Of a stretch of 64,000 nt of DNA, positions 47,851-60,093 are shown in pieces. The DNA is from Stenopsyche tienmushanensis (taxonomy: Eukaryota; Arthropoda; Insecta; Trichoptera; Stenopsychidae). A program made the translations under genes and the position numbers. The notes beneath the pieces are model-generated. The model made no database searches. It was not told the origin of the DNA and worked only from the letters and a program-made list of their open reading frames with translations. Each line of letters opens with the position of its first letter. The first letter of the stretch is position 1. The DNA is taken from contig WACJ01000056.1 in assembly GCA_008973525.1 (NCBI GenBank), positions 930,001 to 994,000 on the forward strand, in the 5' to 3' direction.

Positions 47851-49945
47851 TGTACGATCATGAAAGCTCGCAAGGCGAAAAACTCTTAACCCGATACGAG
47901 TTTTCCCATAAAAAATAATGAAATTGAAAAGAGATGGAAATGAGTCCCTTTCTTTGCAACCAGTTACCGCTTGGAGTTTCACTTTTTGTCACTTTCGGCC
48001 CAATTTGCTCTACGGCGCCTATACAAGTTACACTTTAATAAACATATGTTGATAAAAGATCTTCGGATCAAATAGGAAAGCGATTATGTATTGGACGTTT
48101 GTATTCTAAATTCAACATATGGAGCAGACGTATTTTAATTAAAAACACATTAAGCAATTAGTGTTTCGATTAAAGTTCTCCACGTTGGTACAGCAATGGC
48201 TTGCGGTGATATTTAACACGCTTTCCGTTAAAAACATTTTTGCGTCAAAAATGAACAGAAACGTGTCAAAAAACGCCCTCATAAACATATCAAATGAGTA
48301 ATAGAGTTTTTTTTTCATGAGTGACGTTATGGAATACATAATTGAATTATAGGGCGCATTAATGTGTCATACGGTAGCGATTGGCAATAAACCGTGCGCG
48401 ATTTTAAATGTTTTTGCATTAAGCTTTCAAATGTCACATCGTCGACGTTAATTCGAAAACGTCAAAGCGACGAATAATTGATTCGGAACTCCATTAACCG
48501 GCACTGACGCAGTGCGAGCTCATTTTATATAGGCAAGTGCGCAGGTCGTAAATTCGTTTTATGTGTTCTCATAGGACGCTAAACGAGGCCGTGCACATTT
48601 GCGTCATAATTAAGTGCACCAAAAAACGGGATCTCTGGACTTATCTCGAGTGTCAGAATGCCTGGGCGTCCTCGAGAGCGGCGCTCACTGAATGACGACT
48701 TCGTTAGCAACGATAACGAGTGCAAATGCACGAAGAACGAACAAACAACGAGATTACTGTCCCACAGTAAAAAGGAAAATGTGTCAGTTGTCAGCGTCGA
48801 CGTTACCCAACATCAAAATAGAGAAGCGCGTGCCGTAGCATTTATTTTCCGATTCCACGGATACAATGGAATCCCTGAGGATTTCGATCGGTTGTGAGGG
48901 ATTCGAGCATGACGCAAGGAATGTTACACAATTAGTTCATCTTCATTATGCACAATCTCGCATCTCGTTACGTTTATAAGTAACATTTTTGTAACGCAAA
49001 TATTTTCTCAGATACTACGCCAAGGTCGGTTGTTCCCGTTGGTATTTCTTATCGTCGGAAAAAATCTTCGCTGCGAGTCTAATGCTAGACGTCCGATTGC
49101 GAAAGAACGACGTTTGTTTGGAATATGTTTATTTCCACCTGTAAAAATAAAAATGATGGATTTCGACGGTCTGTTTACTAATAAAAAATGTAAATCTTTA
49201 TACAATATAAGATTCGAATGGTAAACAGAATAATTCAATAACGCTAATGTACCGATAGTTCCAAAAATACACCATCAAAAAGTCGATTAAAGTAAACAAC
49301 GAATACATACAATGCATTAATTTTGGCCGCCAGACCAAGAGTTACCGAATTAACATTACTAATTTACCGTCAAATCTTACATTTATCACTATGTTATGTT
49401 TTTACTTAAAACTTTCAGCAATTAAGCTCAAACATAAGAACAAAATTTCTGTGTGTCAATAGTGCTGCGTACATCGCAAAACATAATAATTGAAGTCTGA
49501 AACATATAGCAATTACTTCATAAAAGACTCGGAAAATGAAGAACTAAATCCTAAGCTACCATTGACCGAAATAGTCTTAAACTTAATAAAAAAAAAAATG
49601 TAAAATTCCACGCACAATAAAAAAGTATGCTTTGAAGCCACTGAATAAAAAACAGACCGAAACCAGATATAAACCAAACCCTCTTGTGAACATTATCTTT
49701 TCAAATGAGAAGATATTTACGATCCAAGAGTTTGTCAAGAATAAATTTAATAATAATTTGAAGCAGTAAGTGGCCATGTAAAAGCAAGAACCTACTCATT
49801 TCATGATTTAAATAGCGATGATGATATAAGGTGTTTTTGGATCAAGAGCAAAACAAATCGGCTGCAGATCTGGGTGTAAAAAGGTTGGGGAACACTGATC
49901 TAGAAAGTCGGGTTACAAGGGTCGGGGATTTTTTTTTTGTTTGTT
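47851..49945. other. Gene-free stretch with a solo hAT-like end
   Basis: GGTTGGGGAACACTG at 49880-49894 is the reverse of CAGTGTTCCCCAACC, a common hAT terminal repeat; no left end was found. About 48400-49150 is a CG-richer low-copy block with short frames lacking domains. Confidence 0.4.
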
Positions 49946-50222
49946 TCGAAGTTGGCGCACCTGGCATGTAGAGGACATCTTAATGGTGATTTTTTTAGTC
50001 CTGCATGTTTGTCGGCCATTTTGTAAAGTCACAGTAAATTCTTCCGATGAAGAGGTCGTTGCGCGCGAAAACAAAAATGCCAAACAATGGACGATTTCAT
50101 CCCTAAAAATTAAGCAAGAGATAGTGGATGCATTAGATTTGTAAGTTAAGTTCTTCACAAAAAGAACAAGTCTCAAATTCCCCTTTTGACAATGCAATTA
50201 AACTTTGCGATAATGGTTTGCA
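49946..50222 (+). repeat. Dispersed repeat D, copy 2
   Basis: Its first 125 bp (TTCGAAGTTGGCGCACCTGG to the GCGCGCG word near 50070) are repeated in tandem at 50239-50360. Its remainder matches 15849-16145. It appears to be one end plus part of the body of a DNA transposon family. The frame at 49941-50144 follows from the repeat and is not intact. Confidence 0.65.
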
Positions 50223-50238
50223 GACAAGGGATTATTTT

Positions 50239-50710
50239 TGTTTCGAAGTTGGCCCACTTGGTATGTAGGAGGTATCCTAACGGTCAGTTAGTTTAGCCCC
50301 GCGTGTTTGTCAGTCATTTGGTTAAGTCACAGTAAATTCTTCTGATGGAGAGATCGCGCCACCCGCCACCATGCAAGATCCGTGGGTTCATCCATTTTTT
50401 TATCTTCGCAGAACAATGAACCACCGCGAATATCCATCGGAAGCTGGTGAAAATGTATAATAGTGGTAAACGATGCAAGGAGTGGGGTTTCTGACGAACT
50501 TGTGCACAGGAAGGAGAATATTTTTTGGACTCTATCGTGACGGGGGATGAGGCGTGTGTGTATCATTACATCTAAGTATCTAAAATAAAATTTAAAAAAA
50601 AAACATGTGGCGGGAGCGCGCGACGACCTCTCCATCGGAATAATTTATTGTGACTAAACAAAATGTCTGACTAACACGCGGGACCAAACAAAGTGACAGA
50701 TCAGTAATTG
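50239..50710. mobile_element. Non-autonomous element with long inverted repeats and mariner core remnant
   Basis: The left arm (about 50281-50360), containing GTCACAGTAAATTCTTCTGA and GGAGAGATCGCGCC, is repeated inverted at about 50606-50705. The centre retains a fragment of mariner transposase (see 50504-50575). It looks like an internally deleted mariner-type transposon with unusually long terminal repeats, or two copies fused head to head. Confidence 0.6.
50504..50575 (+). pseudogene. mariner transposase fragment with VTGDE
   Basis: The frame AQEGEYF then FLDSIVTGDEACVYHY ends in a stop at 50573-50575. It matches the segment around the first catalytic Asp of mariner transposases (FLxRIVTGDETWVHHY). 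Only 23 codons survive. An in-frame stop lies a few codons upstream, so nothing functional remains. Confidence 0.75.
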
Positions 50711-50819
50711 GAAGCGATTTTTTATTGAGATTGCGACATGATAAGCGTTTGTGCAATGAGTTTAAATGTATAAATGCATAAGGTCGAGAACGATTTAAAA
50801 TTAAAATATTGGAAAATGA

Positions 50820-51134
50820 CTAAAGCACCATGATCAAAATTGCTAACACTTGATCTGGCGTATAATCTACACACATTAAACGATTTAAACGGTATTCTAA
50901 ATTGTATGCCGTATGTTTCAGGAGCTCTCGGCGAAGCTCTTCCAGGCGCTTTTTGAATTTTAAATCATCGTCATGATTAACACAAATTCTCTGGGTAGCA
51001 GCGTTTGACTCCATTCCTCCGTCAAACAAAAACAGCATACAATGACGCAAATGCTGTTCTATTGTTGGTTCCGACAATGTTTCCCTCGGGGGCAATTTTT
51101 TCATACACAAACGACAAAATTTTAATGTTCATAG
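50820..51134 (-). CDS. Unassigned open frame with CxxC motif; possible exon or transposase N-terminus
   Basis: Open from just after a TGA at about 51135 to a TAG at 50820-50822, with an ATG at 51110 after the CRLC motif. The N-terminus reads FCRLCMKKLPPRE, then HLRHCMLFLFDGG, then ATQRICVNHDDDLKF, and a charged helical segment KKRLEELRRELLK. Two readings compete. First, a ZAD-type zinc finger (CxxC, about 40 residues, then CxxC): spacing and the following L..F pattern fit, but the second pair here is C-x2-H. Second, the N-terminal helix-turn-helix of a mariner transposase (HxRHxLLFxFxxG...ICxxYGED): the central part fits, but the sequence afterwards does not. No C2H2 fingers, splice partner or promoter can be pointed to. 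Composition is close to its flanks. I do not assign a function. Confidence 0.3.
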
Positions 51135-53029
51135 AAAAACAAGCTGGTCGGACTGTTCGCTATTGCATTGTGCTGATCGTCAATGACGAGATGCAAAACT
51201 AACGAAACGAGACACGGTGCAAAAACTTCGAATATCAATTATTGTTGATTCCAGATAAACAAACACGAAAAAACTCTCGCCATAAAAAGACGAAATGAAA
51301 AATGTTAATTTTGCACAGCGATAATGTTCGAAGAAAAAATCAAGGTGTTGTTTACTCAAAGTCTCCCAAGACTATCGTACTTTCCAGATGCTGTATAGTA
51401 CGTCTTTCAATTTTCCGTTTCGATGTTTATGAAAATAATATATGAAAACATTCAATGCTCAAAAATCATTTCTCATTCACACACAATGACCCATAAGCGG
51501 ATGTTGCGTAGGTTGATCTCTAAACAATTTAATACTTTTCTCTTCAATTTGCACAACAAATTTGCTGAAAATAATCTTATAAGAATTTAATACAATTGTA
51601 TTGAGTTTATTCAATTTTATTGTGTTAAAATAAAAAATAGTTTGCACAACTCAGCCAAAGCATTCATTCATATAACATTACCAAACGCTCACAGAAAATC
51701 AACGGAATCTACGTCTGCCATTATGTTTAATCTATTATTTTATTTGGGGGACCGGAAATTCATCAAAACTTTGTTCCTCTTACACTCAGTTTGTATCCAT
51801 TCAGGATTTCAGGATATGCGTTTTTTTGTCAATGCTAGAAAGTAAAAATTGTAAATATTATTATTTTGAACGTCAAGGCTAACAATCAATGAAAAACATT
51901 TGCGTCATTGTATACTATTTTAAATTGACCAGGAAATGAATGCAACAGAAGTAACAAAAAATATATAATTACTGTCTTAACTGTATACTAAATCTTTAAA
52001 ATATGCGATAAAAAGCTCGGAGAAAAGCTCCAAATATTGTATGACCAGATTATCGTCAAACGATTGCAGAATTATCAATTAAGCTTGGTTTTCTATGAGC
52101 AGAGGGAGCATCTCTATCGTACAGGACATTGCATATACTTCCTGTAAATGTGTAAAACTTAGACAAGTTTACGAATTGTGTTTTGCGGTGAAAAGTTGGT
52201 ACTGACTATATGGTACAGACCTGGTTCTCAGAGGATTTATTTTATGAACAAAGAATATATTTTACACATTAATAATAAAGCTTATTTTATGCTTTTTAAG
52301 TATATTAATTATAATAAATAGATGGGGAAGGGTCGTTTAATAACAAGAAGTCATGTGCAATATAAAAAAATATATTGGAGTGTAATTGATATTGGTTGAT
52401 AGCATTCTCTGAAACTCCACAAGAGTTTGAAATTCAACGAGAATTTTAGGAAAGAATATATTCCTACCTCTAAACCAACATCAACAACGAAAATGTTCTT
52501 TCTCTATGTGATATCATTCGAGTAATTAATTTTGAATCGCTTGAACCTAGTCAGATAATTACAGTATACTGTCGACAATTATAGCGAATGAAATAAGAGT
52601 TCATAACTGTTAATTTTAGTCAATAACAAAAAAAAATAATACTCCAACTAGATGATCGCTATGATCCCACTTTTTGGCTCATTTACTTTAAACATACTAC
52701 TCCTACTTACTACTATTCCCTAAAAAATGTCTATTTCAGGTAGGCTGACATGTGTAAGAAAAAAAAATTATATAGAAAAATACATATGATCAAATTTTAA
52801 TCTGTCAATTTTCAGGAAAATAAATTTTATTTAAAAAATATCTTTACTTGAACAAGATATTTTCATGGAATTATTTACAGAAGATATTATAAGAAGCTTT
52901 TGTTCGACAGAAAATTCACACAATGAACATAAGGCACTTATTTAGTATTTTATAAATAATATTGTTGTAAAAAAAAAATACATTTGCGAACTTCAAAAGT
53001 TTTAATCTGAGTGAATATATGAATTTCAA
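51135..53029. other. AT-rich gene-free stretch
   Basis: No gene, paired repeat or element terminus recognised. Confidence 0.5.
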
Positions 53030-53132
53030 ACACAACATTTTAAAACTCTCTAAAAGCATTACCGATGAAAGTTTTTGAAGTTTTGTTCGTTGGAATATGA
53101 TAATCGTAGTTATGTTTTAATGTCAACTTAAT

Positions 53133-53507
53133 TTAACACTAAACCTACCACGACGGGTCAAATGACCCATTTTAATCTTTTTGTCAGAATTTCTTGAAAA
53201 AAATCTTATCACATCGCCATTTGTCATTTCTACTTTTATTAAAAAATACATTGAATATATTTTTCAATATTTACTCCTCTCATGTTAGTTATTTTACCGA
53301 TAAATATATGTAATCTGCCCTAATTACCGCAACGGGTCATTTGACTCGTGCAAAGATTCAATATTTTTGACCTGATAAAAAAAAATATTCATGTACCAAA
53401 TTCTGCTAAATTATATATTTTTCGCTATATTTAGTAATACATATACTATTTTAAAGACGCTGTGGTAGGAATAGGTATACATGAAATATCGGTAGGTTTA
53501 GTGTTAA
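53133..53507. mobile_element. TTAA MITE family X, nested
   Basis: A 375-bp element with inverted ends TTAACACTAAACCTACC and GGTAGGTTTAGTGTTAA, perfect over 17 bp, flanked by TTAA. Inside the left end lies GACGGGTCAAATGACCC, and a similar AACGGGTCATTTGACTCG word lies near 53331; both are self-complementary. The matching site in the 16.3-kb family B element (CATTTAAATCG) is uninterrupted. No coding capacity. Confidence 0.85.
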
Positions 53508-53656
53508 ATCACTATCGATAAAAATGAAGATATCTTATTTGGAAAATTATAAAATTTTCGTCCATTTTGACATTTTTAAATAAAATACGTACATATAGGA
53601 GCGGAGGTCTGTGCCTTTATATTAAAATAGTATCTATAGATGGCATATACACGAGC

Positions 53657-53900
53657 TTAACACATTAAATGCGGGTTTGGCTTGATGAGTGATGGGATAT
53701 CCACGTCATATATGTAAAAAATGATACCATATGTCGATAGATCGGTCGGCTTAAATATATTTTCCACTTAAAATATCATCAGTATCAAATCAAAACGACT
53801 GGGATCACAGTCACCCGCAAAAGTTGTGAGTTTTTCGTCAATTGAGATTACAGTCTCCCACGCGCAACGAGTGGCGAGTCTCCCGCATATAATGGGTTAA
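53657..53900. mobile_element. TTAA MITE family Y, nested
   Basis: A 244-bp element with inverted ends TTAACACATTAAATGCGGG and CCCGCATATAATGGGTTAA, matching at most positions and flanked by TTAA. Short subterminal CAGTCNCCC-type repeats occur near the right end. The matching site in the 16.3-kb element (GAGTTTAAAATTTTGG) is uninterrupted. Confidence 0.8.
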
Positions 53901-53941
53901 AATTTTGGCGACATATGGCTTATACATGTGGAAAGGCTTAA

Positions 53942-56224
53942 TAATATTTTAGCTATATATAATATTTATAGAGTTAATGCTACAATTGCTCATCCAAACA
54001 TAGTCCGTATCGTTCGAAGAAACAGTATAAAAAAGCAATTTAATTAAAGCAGATAGTTTGAAGGGGCCCTGGAGTGTTTCGAAGCACTCCCGACGTGTTC
54101 ATTTATTTAAAAATATTTCGAAAGACGGCTCGATTGTCTGCGAAAAATGTGAAGTGGCATGTGAATGTTTTATGGCGTCGATAGGAGGCCGCCTCTTGCA
54201 CTCTCCGATTCTATTTTCGCTATAGAAAATCAATTGACCGTTTCCGCCATTTCTCCTCCGATTTAAGTCTTCCAATTATAATCAAACACTAGAGGGGGCA
54301 CTTCGATCCGGGCCAAAGGCTAAGTGGGGCCGTTTGCATTTTTCACGAGGCATTCGTGGAGCCCGGCTGCAAGGAGAGCGCTTCCATTTTCGAAACACTC
54401 GACTAATTGCCTTTAATTGTCGGCGCGGACGGATTAAAATCGTTTTAAAAACGATACAAAAATAATTTCCACTCTTCGGAAAGGTCACGGGGTAAGGCGG
54501 AGGGTCAATTGAGGGGCCAATTTCCACGCTCGGATCGGCTTATCGGCGTACCTCCATTAGATCATTTATGACCGAGGGATCACGCGTTTTGATTTGCTTG
54601 CGGAGATAATTTTGTTTCGAGGGTCGAAGCAACCGCATTTTCGAGAACCGCGTCGGATTCGAATGCGAAAATTAAAAACACCGACGCCGATGAAAGCGTT
54701 TCGATGTTACAATATAGCACTCGTTATCGGGAAAACGTTTTGCAGCCCCCAAACCATTCAATTAACGATACGATTCTGGAACAGCGGAATAATTATAAAA
54801 TTAAAACGCAATTAGGCGATAAGTGAGAAATAATGCCTTAATCGGAAATGAAATGCGAGGCAATGATTGCGAAATGAAAACGAAATCAGTTCCGGCATTT
54901 TAAATCGATACGTAATGATTCGCGCTGTGCACGCGATGTAGCTGTATTAAATAAAGACGTATTTCAAGTCGATTTCATCATTTGATAAACGAGGACATTA
55001 AATACTTAAGAAACTAATTCTTAATCCGTCATCTCTATACATTTTTTCGGGGGTAGAATATTTTTATATAGTGAATCGAAGCAAATTTCACACAATTATT
55101 CAGGTGGAGAAAACATGGCGCAACTTTTCATGTGAAAAGCATCAATCGTCGATCGTATAATAAACGAAGTCAATAAATAGGTATTATACCACAAAAACAT
55201 CGTGAAAGAGTGATATCCAAATAGGCATATTGCAAAATAAAATTTCGTTACCAGGATTAATCGTAATAAAATTTTGCATAGTAGAAACTCGAAAAAATAT
55301 TGTAATATGTAAGATTTAATAATTTAGAAGAGAAGAACAATTTATTACTTTTAAAAAAAATATGAAGCATTTAGATCAATGATGAAACCGCCAAATACAT
55401 TGCTGAATAATAGAAAATTTAACCTTTTTTTAATTATAACCTTTAATCTTAAATACAAAAACACATTATCTATTACGTGATGAGGCTCATAGCTGCATTA
55501 AATCTACGTTTTACTAAATAGGAAGACGGGAATGCAATCGACAGCTTCTACAATGATCTCAAACGCAGTATATAAAATTAATTTGAAATGTGGAATGAAT
55601 GTGGAATATTTGTTGAAATATTAGTTCGAGCTCCGCATCTTTGGACAATAAATAAGTAAGGATTCATCCGAGTTTGTGGATTTACTTTCAAAAGGGTTCA
55701 ATACCCAATCGGGGATAATCAGATGAAAAATTAAAGAAATCTCCTTCGACCAAGTTTTGTTTGTATACAATTATTTTACAACCAGATAAAACACATTTAG
55801 TTTTGATTATAATATCACTTTGTAGCTTCAAATTAGTTCAAATAAGTCAGTCATATATGCTATGTCCATATGGAATATATGGAATTCCAATTCTGAGTTC
55901 ATAACATCGATCCAAACATGCACTTCTAAATAACTAGCGAGCGCAATATGTTTTAAACCACCACATAAGTTTAAGCAAATAATCCCTCATTTAAGGCATT
56001 AATTTTAATTTTATTAACTCATTTTTTTTTTAAATTTGGTCCATGTTAACTTTTGAGTTTGACAGCCCTGAGTCACTTTTTCTCGATCTTATGATGACAA
56101 CCGGAAAATAAAAACGAGTACTGTGCGGCGTAAAATACAATGGTTATCATCAACACATATGGTAAAATCTACCTATAAACCCGGACTAACCACAAAAAGT
56201 TATCATCGATTTCAATTGATAGAA
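53942..56224. other. Gene-free stretch; CG-rich block near 54.1-55.0 kb
   Basis: A low-copy block followed by AT-rich DNA. Frames of 73-81 codons at 54282-54815 show no motif. Confidence 0.4.
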
Positions 56225-57073
56225 TAGACTCGAACCTCTTTTTTGTGCAAATTCGAAGTTATGCGATATTTTTAAAGCAGTTTTTTTTTTTTTTTTTTTA
56301 TTTCATAAAGAGTACGTGTTGAGATATTTTGGATAAGATAGGAAATAAATCATCAACACATACCGAAATTTGGGAAAAAATTGTAATTTGGGACTGTGTA
56401 AATTATATTGCCATCGCTGAATATACGACGACGCCCTTTATTCTAGTTTAGAATTTTGAAAAAAATGATTTCGTTGTTTTACATTCTTCGACTTTTAAAA
56501 ATATATTCTCCAAAAAAATCATTCCTACCAGATTTATGTCAAAATTTATTTTTTAACTATTTAAAATAAATAAAAACTGTGACAAAATAAGACCAAAAAA
56601 TGACTTGATTGAATTTTTTTTAACCAATCGCCATTTTTGATTTTTTTTTGAGTTAGGTACTACAGTGACATCTTTGCTAATTATATTGTTGGAAAAAGAA
56701 AATCTACACAGAACAATGATGAAATTGACACTGGGTATACTATTTTTTCCGAAGGAGAGAGCGATATTGAGACATATCGAAAATCGAAATGAAAATTATC
56801 ATAAAGCGATGATAGTTTGTAATTAAAATAATTAGTTTTTCTCTAATGAATGTCTGGCATTTAAGATGCCAGATGTCAGATATCCTTAAAAATTTACCAA
56901 TGACGTCCTTTAAATGTAACCAAAAATATTATTTTTTAATTGCCTTATTGTTTTCCTGTTTTTTATCAACCTTTTTTATGCGATTTTGCTTTCAATTTTT
57001 CTATGTAAGTCATAGCTTTTTTGTGCGATTTTCCGCTGAACACATCTACCGCACAAAAAAAGGCTTAAGTATA
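56225..57073. mobile_element. Tc-like MITE, full copy
   Basis: An 849-bp element between TA dinucleotides. The left end, TAGACTCGAACCTCTTTTTT followed by GTGCAAATTC, and the complement of the right end, TATACTTAAGCC followed by TTTTTTTGTGCGG, form imperfect inverted repeats. A run of 19 T lies at 56281-56299. From 56556 it aligns with the window start (1-589), with a deletion of about 65 bp near 56985. The 90-codon frame at 56846-57118 crosses the boundary and is not a gene. Confidence 0.7.
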
Positions 57074-58942
57074 CTATCTAGACGTGGGAGAACATTAATG
57101 CAAATGAATTCGATATAACAGCATGACTGTCACAATGGACTGCTTGCAGCATACAATGTCTACGACAGTAAATATTGAAATAAATCTATATTCTAAATGA
57201 TGTTGTCGTTTACGACACGGAAGGATCGTTTTTCAAAGGGGAGCTTAAATATGTCAAATGCATCATTAACAAAGCCACAGCTCGCCACGGCGCATTATTA
57301 GATTCGAGCAAAAATAGCGCATTTGCGAATATTCATCGTAAAGCGATTATCGTCGTCGAATATCAAGCTTTACGACGCGACATTAAGTATCGAGCGCGAC
57401 AAAATCGTCGATACGTTTCGTCGCAACGACGCCCCGAAAGAGGCCGTCTCGTCTCCGAAGATGAGGCTTTATCGGTCATTACGTTTTCACTTTTGAAATG
57501 CTTGCATGAGCCGCTCGCATAAAAACAGAGGAGGCATAAAATATTACGGGCATCCAGATTACGATGTATCGCATCGGGAATTTAATATTATAAATGGAGC
57601 TCGCGCGATACTCGAGATGCGAATTCGATTTTAATGCATGTGACTAATGGACTCTTTTATTGTCGGCAATATGCGAAATGCGTTCGTTCGGGGGTGTAAT
57701 TTTAATATTCCTCGATGATACCGCCGCAATGTGCGTTTAGCGCCCATAAAACGCCATCGATGTGGGAAAGAAGAAAATTAGCGCTAATCAAACGCAAAAT
57801 TGCTTCGCCCGCTGAAGAGTTGAGAAGCGCGCCTTTGTTAGTTTATGAAGGCGCGTTTCTTGTAAAGGGAAGAAAATTATAATTGGATAAAGTTTATTCG
57901 GCAAAGACGGCGAGAAATTATCTTGACCGCATGTTAAGTTGGCCAAAGGATCCAGACAAAGGGTCAAACAAAAAGTTCAACAAACAAATTAAAGTTCAGA
58001 CCTTTTCATTGTCGTGGATTTTGCATTTTTTCTTCGTTTGTTCGGGAAGTCAGTTCCAAAAATCAGTTTTAAACAGGCCCAATAACAATTTTCTATCCAT
58101 AAATCCCAGGAAGCCGATCGAATTTTTATGAGTACGCAGGTGAACGGTTTCGAGGACGAAGAAATAAAACAATCCATTTACTCGTCGCCGTAGAAAATCA
58201 TAACGGATGAACGAACAACCGTTTTACAGCGCCGATGCGAGTTAATGGACCGTTCCGGAGATAGGATATATCCGAATTTCGAAACGTCCATCGTTGGCGT
58301 TGGTCTCGATAGGTAGGCATATTGGCATCGATCGAACAATTAATGCGTACCATCAATCATACTCCAGCCGGAAAATGATCGCGGGAATTTGCCGCCGATC
58401 CAAAATATCTTCTTGCGTCAATCGTTCGCTATGTAGGAATTGTCTGGGCGCTCCCGTAAAGACTCAATGTTACGACCCGCGACCTGCTATAGTCGACGAC
58501 GTCGAAAAACTTTTTTTCAAACTTGAACCATAAATCAAAGGCATCGAGAAAAGCCAAATGAATAACCAAAGGCCTTGCCGTAAGTGCTTCCGGTATGAAA
58601 ATTGCGTTCGGAGCTCGTTGGAATTCTATATAAATTATCAAATTTAAGTGAGTGTTCTTTTCGAGAACTCAATTAATATCATCTATCGAAGAAATAACAA
58701 TATCATTTGGTTTTGATACATTCCGATGTCCATCACTATCTGGGAATAGAGTTGCCACATGCTAAGCTATTTTGATTGGGGTCGCCCACCATCAGGGCAA
58801 CTCTTTGTTGCTGAAGTATCAAATCATTTATAAGTTATACACTTAAGCTTTCGTGATGAACTCTTAAACTAGATCCAAATAATTGGATCCGAAGTACGAA
58901 ATTTATTTTATAGATTTTCATAATATAAGAAATGACATTTAT
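57074..58942. other. Gene-free low-copy CG-rich stretch
   Basis: About 57200-58620 is one of the longest low-copy blocks, dense in CGA/TCG words and with several CATAAA/TTTATGG words. No frame with a recognisable domain was found on either strand. Its difference from the surrounding AT-rich repeats makes it a candidate for conserved regulatory DNA. Confidence 0.4.
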
Positions 58943-59284
58943 GAATGGATGAAAAATCCTTTTACCGCAAATATTGAGAAAACTGATACAAATTCACAAG
59001 AACTATTGAGAAGAACAAATGAGATATGATGAAGAAAGTAAACACAATTCGCACTCGAGTGATTCAGAAAGAGTATGCACGCACATGTTGAGCTGAGAAA
59101 TATAAACTTCGCATTTGCGACAAAGCCATCCTAACACTATTTCCAGTTTCAACGACATATACATGTGAGCAAAGTTTTTCTTGTATTAATTAAAAGTGAA
59201 AATCGATCAGACTTAAAAGCTCTTGGCCAAGAGCTTCGGGTTGCGCTGTCAAATATCGAGCCGAATATAAAACTTTTGTGTTAA
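58943..59284 (+). pseudogene. hAT transposase (ZBED-like) C-terminal dimerisation region, broken
   Basis: EWMKNPFTANIEKTDTNSQE (from 58943) matches the segment NPFxxxxE that precedes the C-terminal region in ZBED/GTF2IRD2-like hAT proteins. After a break, LTLFPVSTTYTCEQSFSCIN (59134 onward) is the hATC hallmark, usually LSLFGSTYxCEQxFSxMN. One frameshift later KSENRSDLKALGQELRVALS, then NIEPNIKLL, complete the usual end of the domain before a stop at 59282. This region holds the dimerisation surface and the last catalytic Glu in hAT enzymes. Stops and a frameshift make it inactive. A Helitron is inserted 34 bp downstream. Confidence 0.8.
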
Positions 59285-60060
59285 TTACAAAAAGCGCAGG
59301 TATCACATTAATAAGTTATCTAATATATAAAAATAAGTTGCGTTTCCCGTCTAATGCTCGGGCGAAATGGGTTGATATGCGCGTTCGTCGGATTGAGACA
59401 AAACTTGGTCCACTTATTGCCAAGGGATCAGGGGGTGACATAGGCATAGTACAATTAACTTACAGTAGATTTTAATTCAAAACTTAATGTGTGAAAGTTG
59501 TTGATTCTGACGTGTTTGAATATGCGTTGCTAAGGCTATAGGTATATAGTACCTACAAGTTGCAGTAGGAGGCGTCGTGTCGTCGTCACATACAAAACAT
59601 ACGTCAAACGTCAATGTCATTTGCAGGTATCCATCGGCGTGAGTCAATTATATCCAAATTTATTTATCGCAAGCACTTTTAAAATGCTTCATTTCATTCA
59701 TCGCTTATTCACGTACGTAACAACCGAAAAAGTACGTTTGAGTGCTATCCGATAAAAAATCAGACGACCAACGTGCAACGAGAATCGAAAGTACATGTTG
59801 ATTTGAATATTGCTGCATTTCAATATGATATTCATTACGATTACAGATTGCATCCCAGTGTAAAATGGATAAAGGTTAAATCCTGTTAACGAGGGGCAAA
59901 TTTATTGGTAAATTTAAAACGCCTTCATTTCGACACAATGAAAACAAACAAACCTAACCTAACCAGATTTGAATTTAAATTTAATTTAAAAAATAAAAAA
60001 CAAGAATCAAATGAATAATTATTTTATTTAATAACAATATGTTGACGATTGATTTGATTT

Positions 60061-60093
60061 GATCAGAGCTTGATTTTCAATCAAGCTCTGATC
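60061..60093. repeat. Perfect hairpin inside the Helitron
   Basis: GATCAGAGCTTGATT and its exact complement AATCAAGCTCTGATC surround a TTC loop: a 15-bp stem without mismatch, lying 15 bp upstream of the first helicase codons listed. It is far from the element's 3' end, so it is not the usual Helitron terminal hairpin. It may mark the junction of the internal deletion that removed the Rep region. Confidence 0.8.

Larger units (their letters stand above)
53030..53941. mobile_element. TTAA MITE family B, with two nested TTAA MITEs
   Basis: Aligns with the complete element at 16326-16794 once two insertions (53133-53507 and 53657-53900) are removed. Landmarks are AAGTTTTTGAAG near 53073, ATCTTATTTGGAAAAT near 53531, AAATACGTACATATAGG near 53584, and the right end GTGGAAAGGCTTAA at 53941. 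The left end is too diverged to place exactly. Neither insertion has removed any host-element sequence. Confidence 0.75.
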
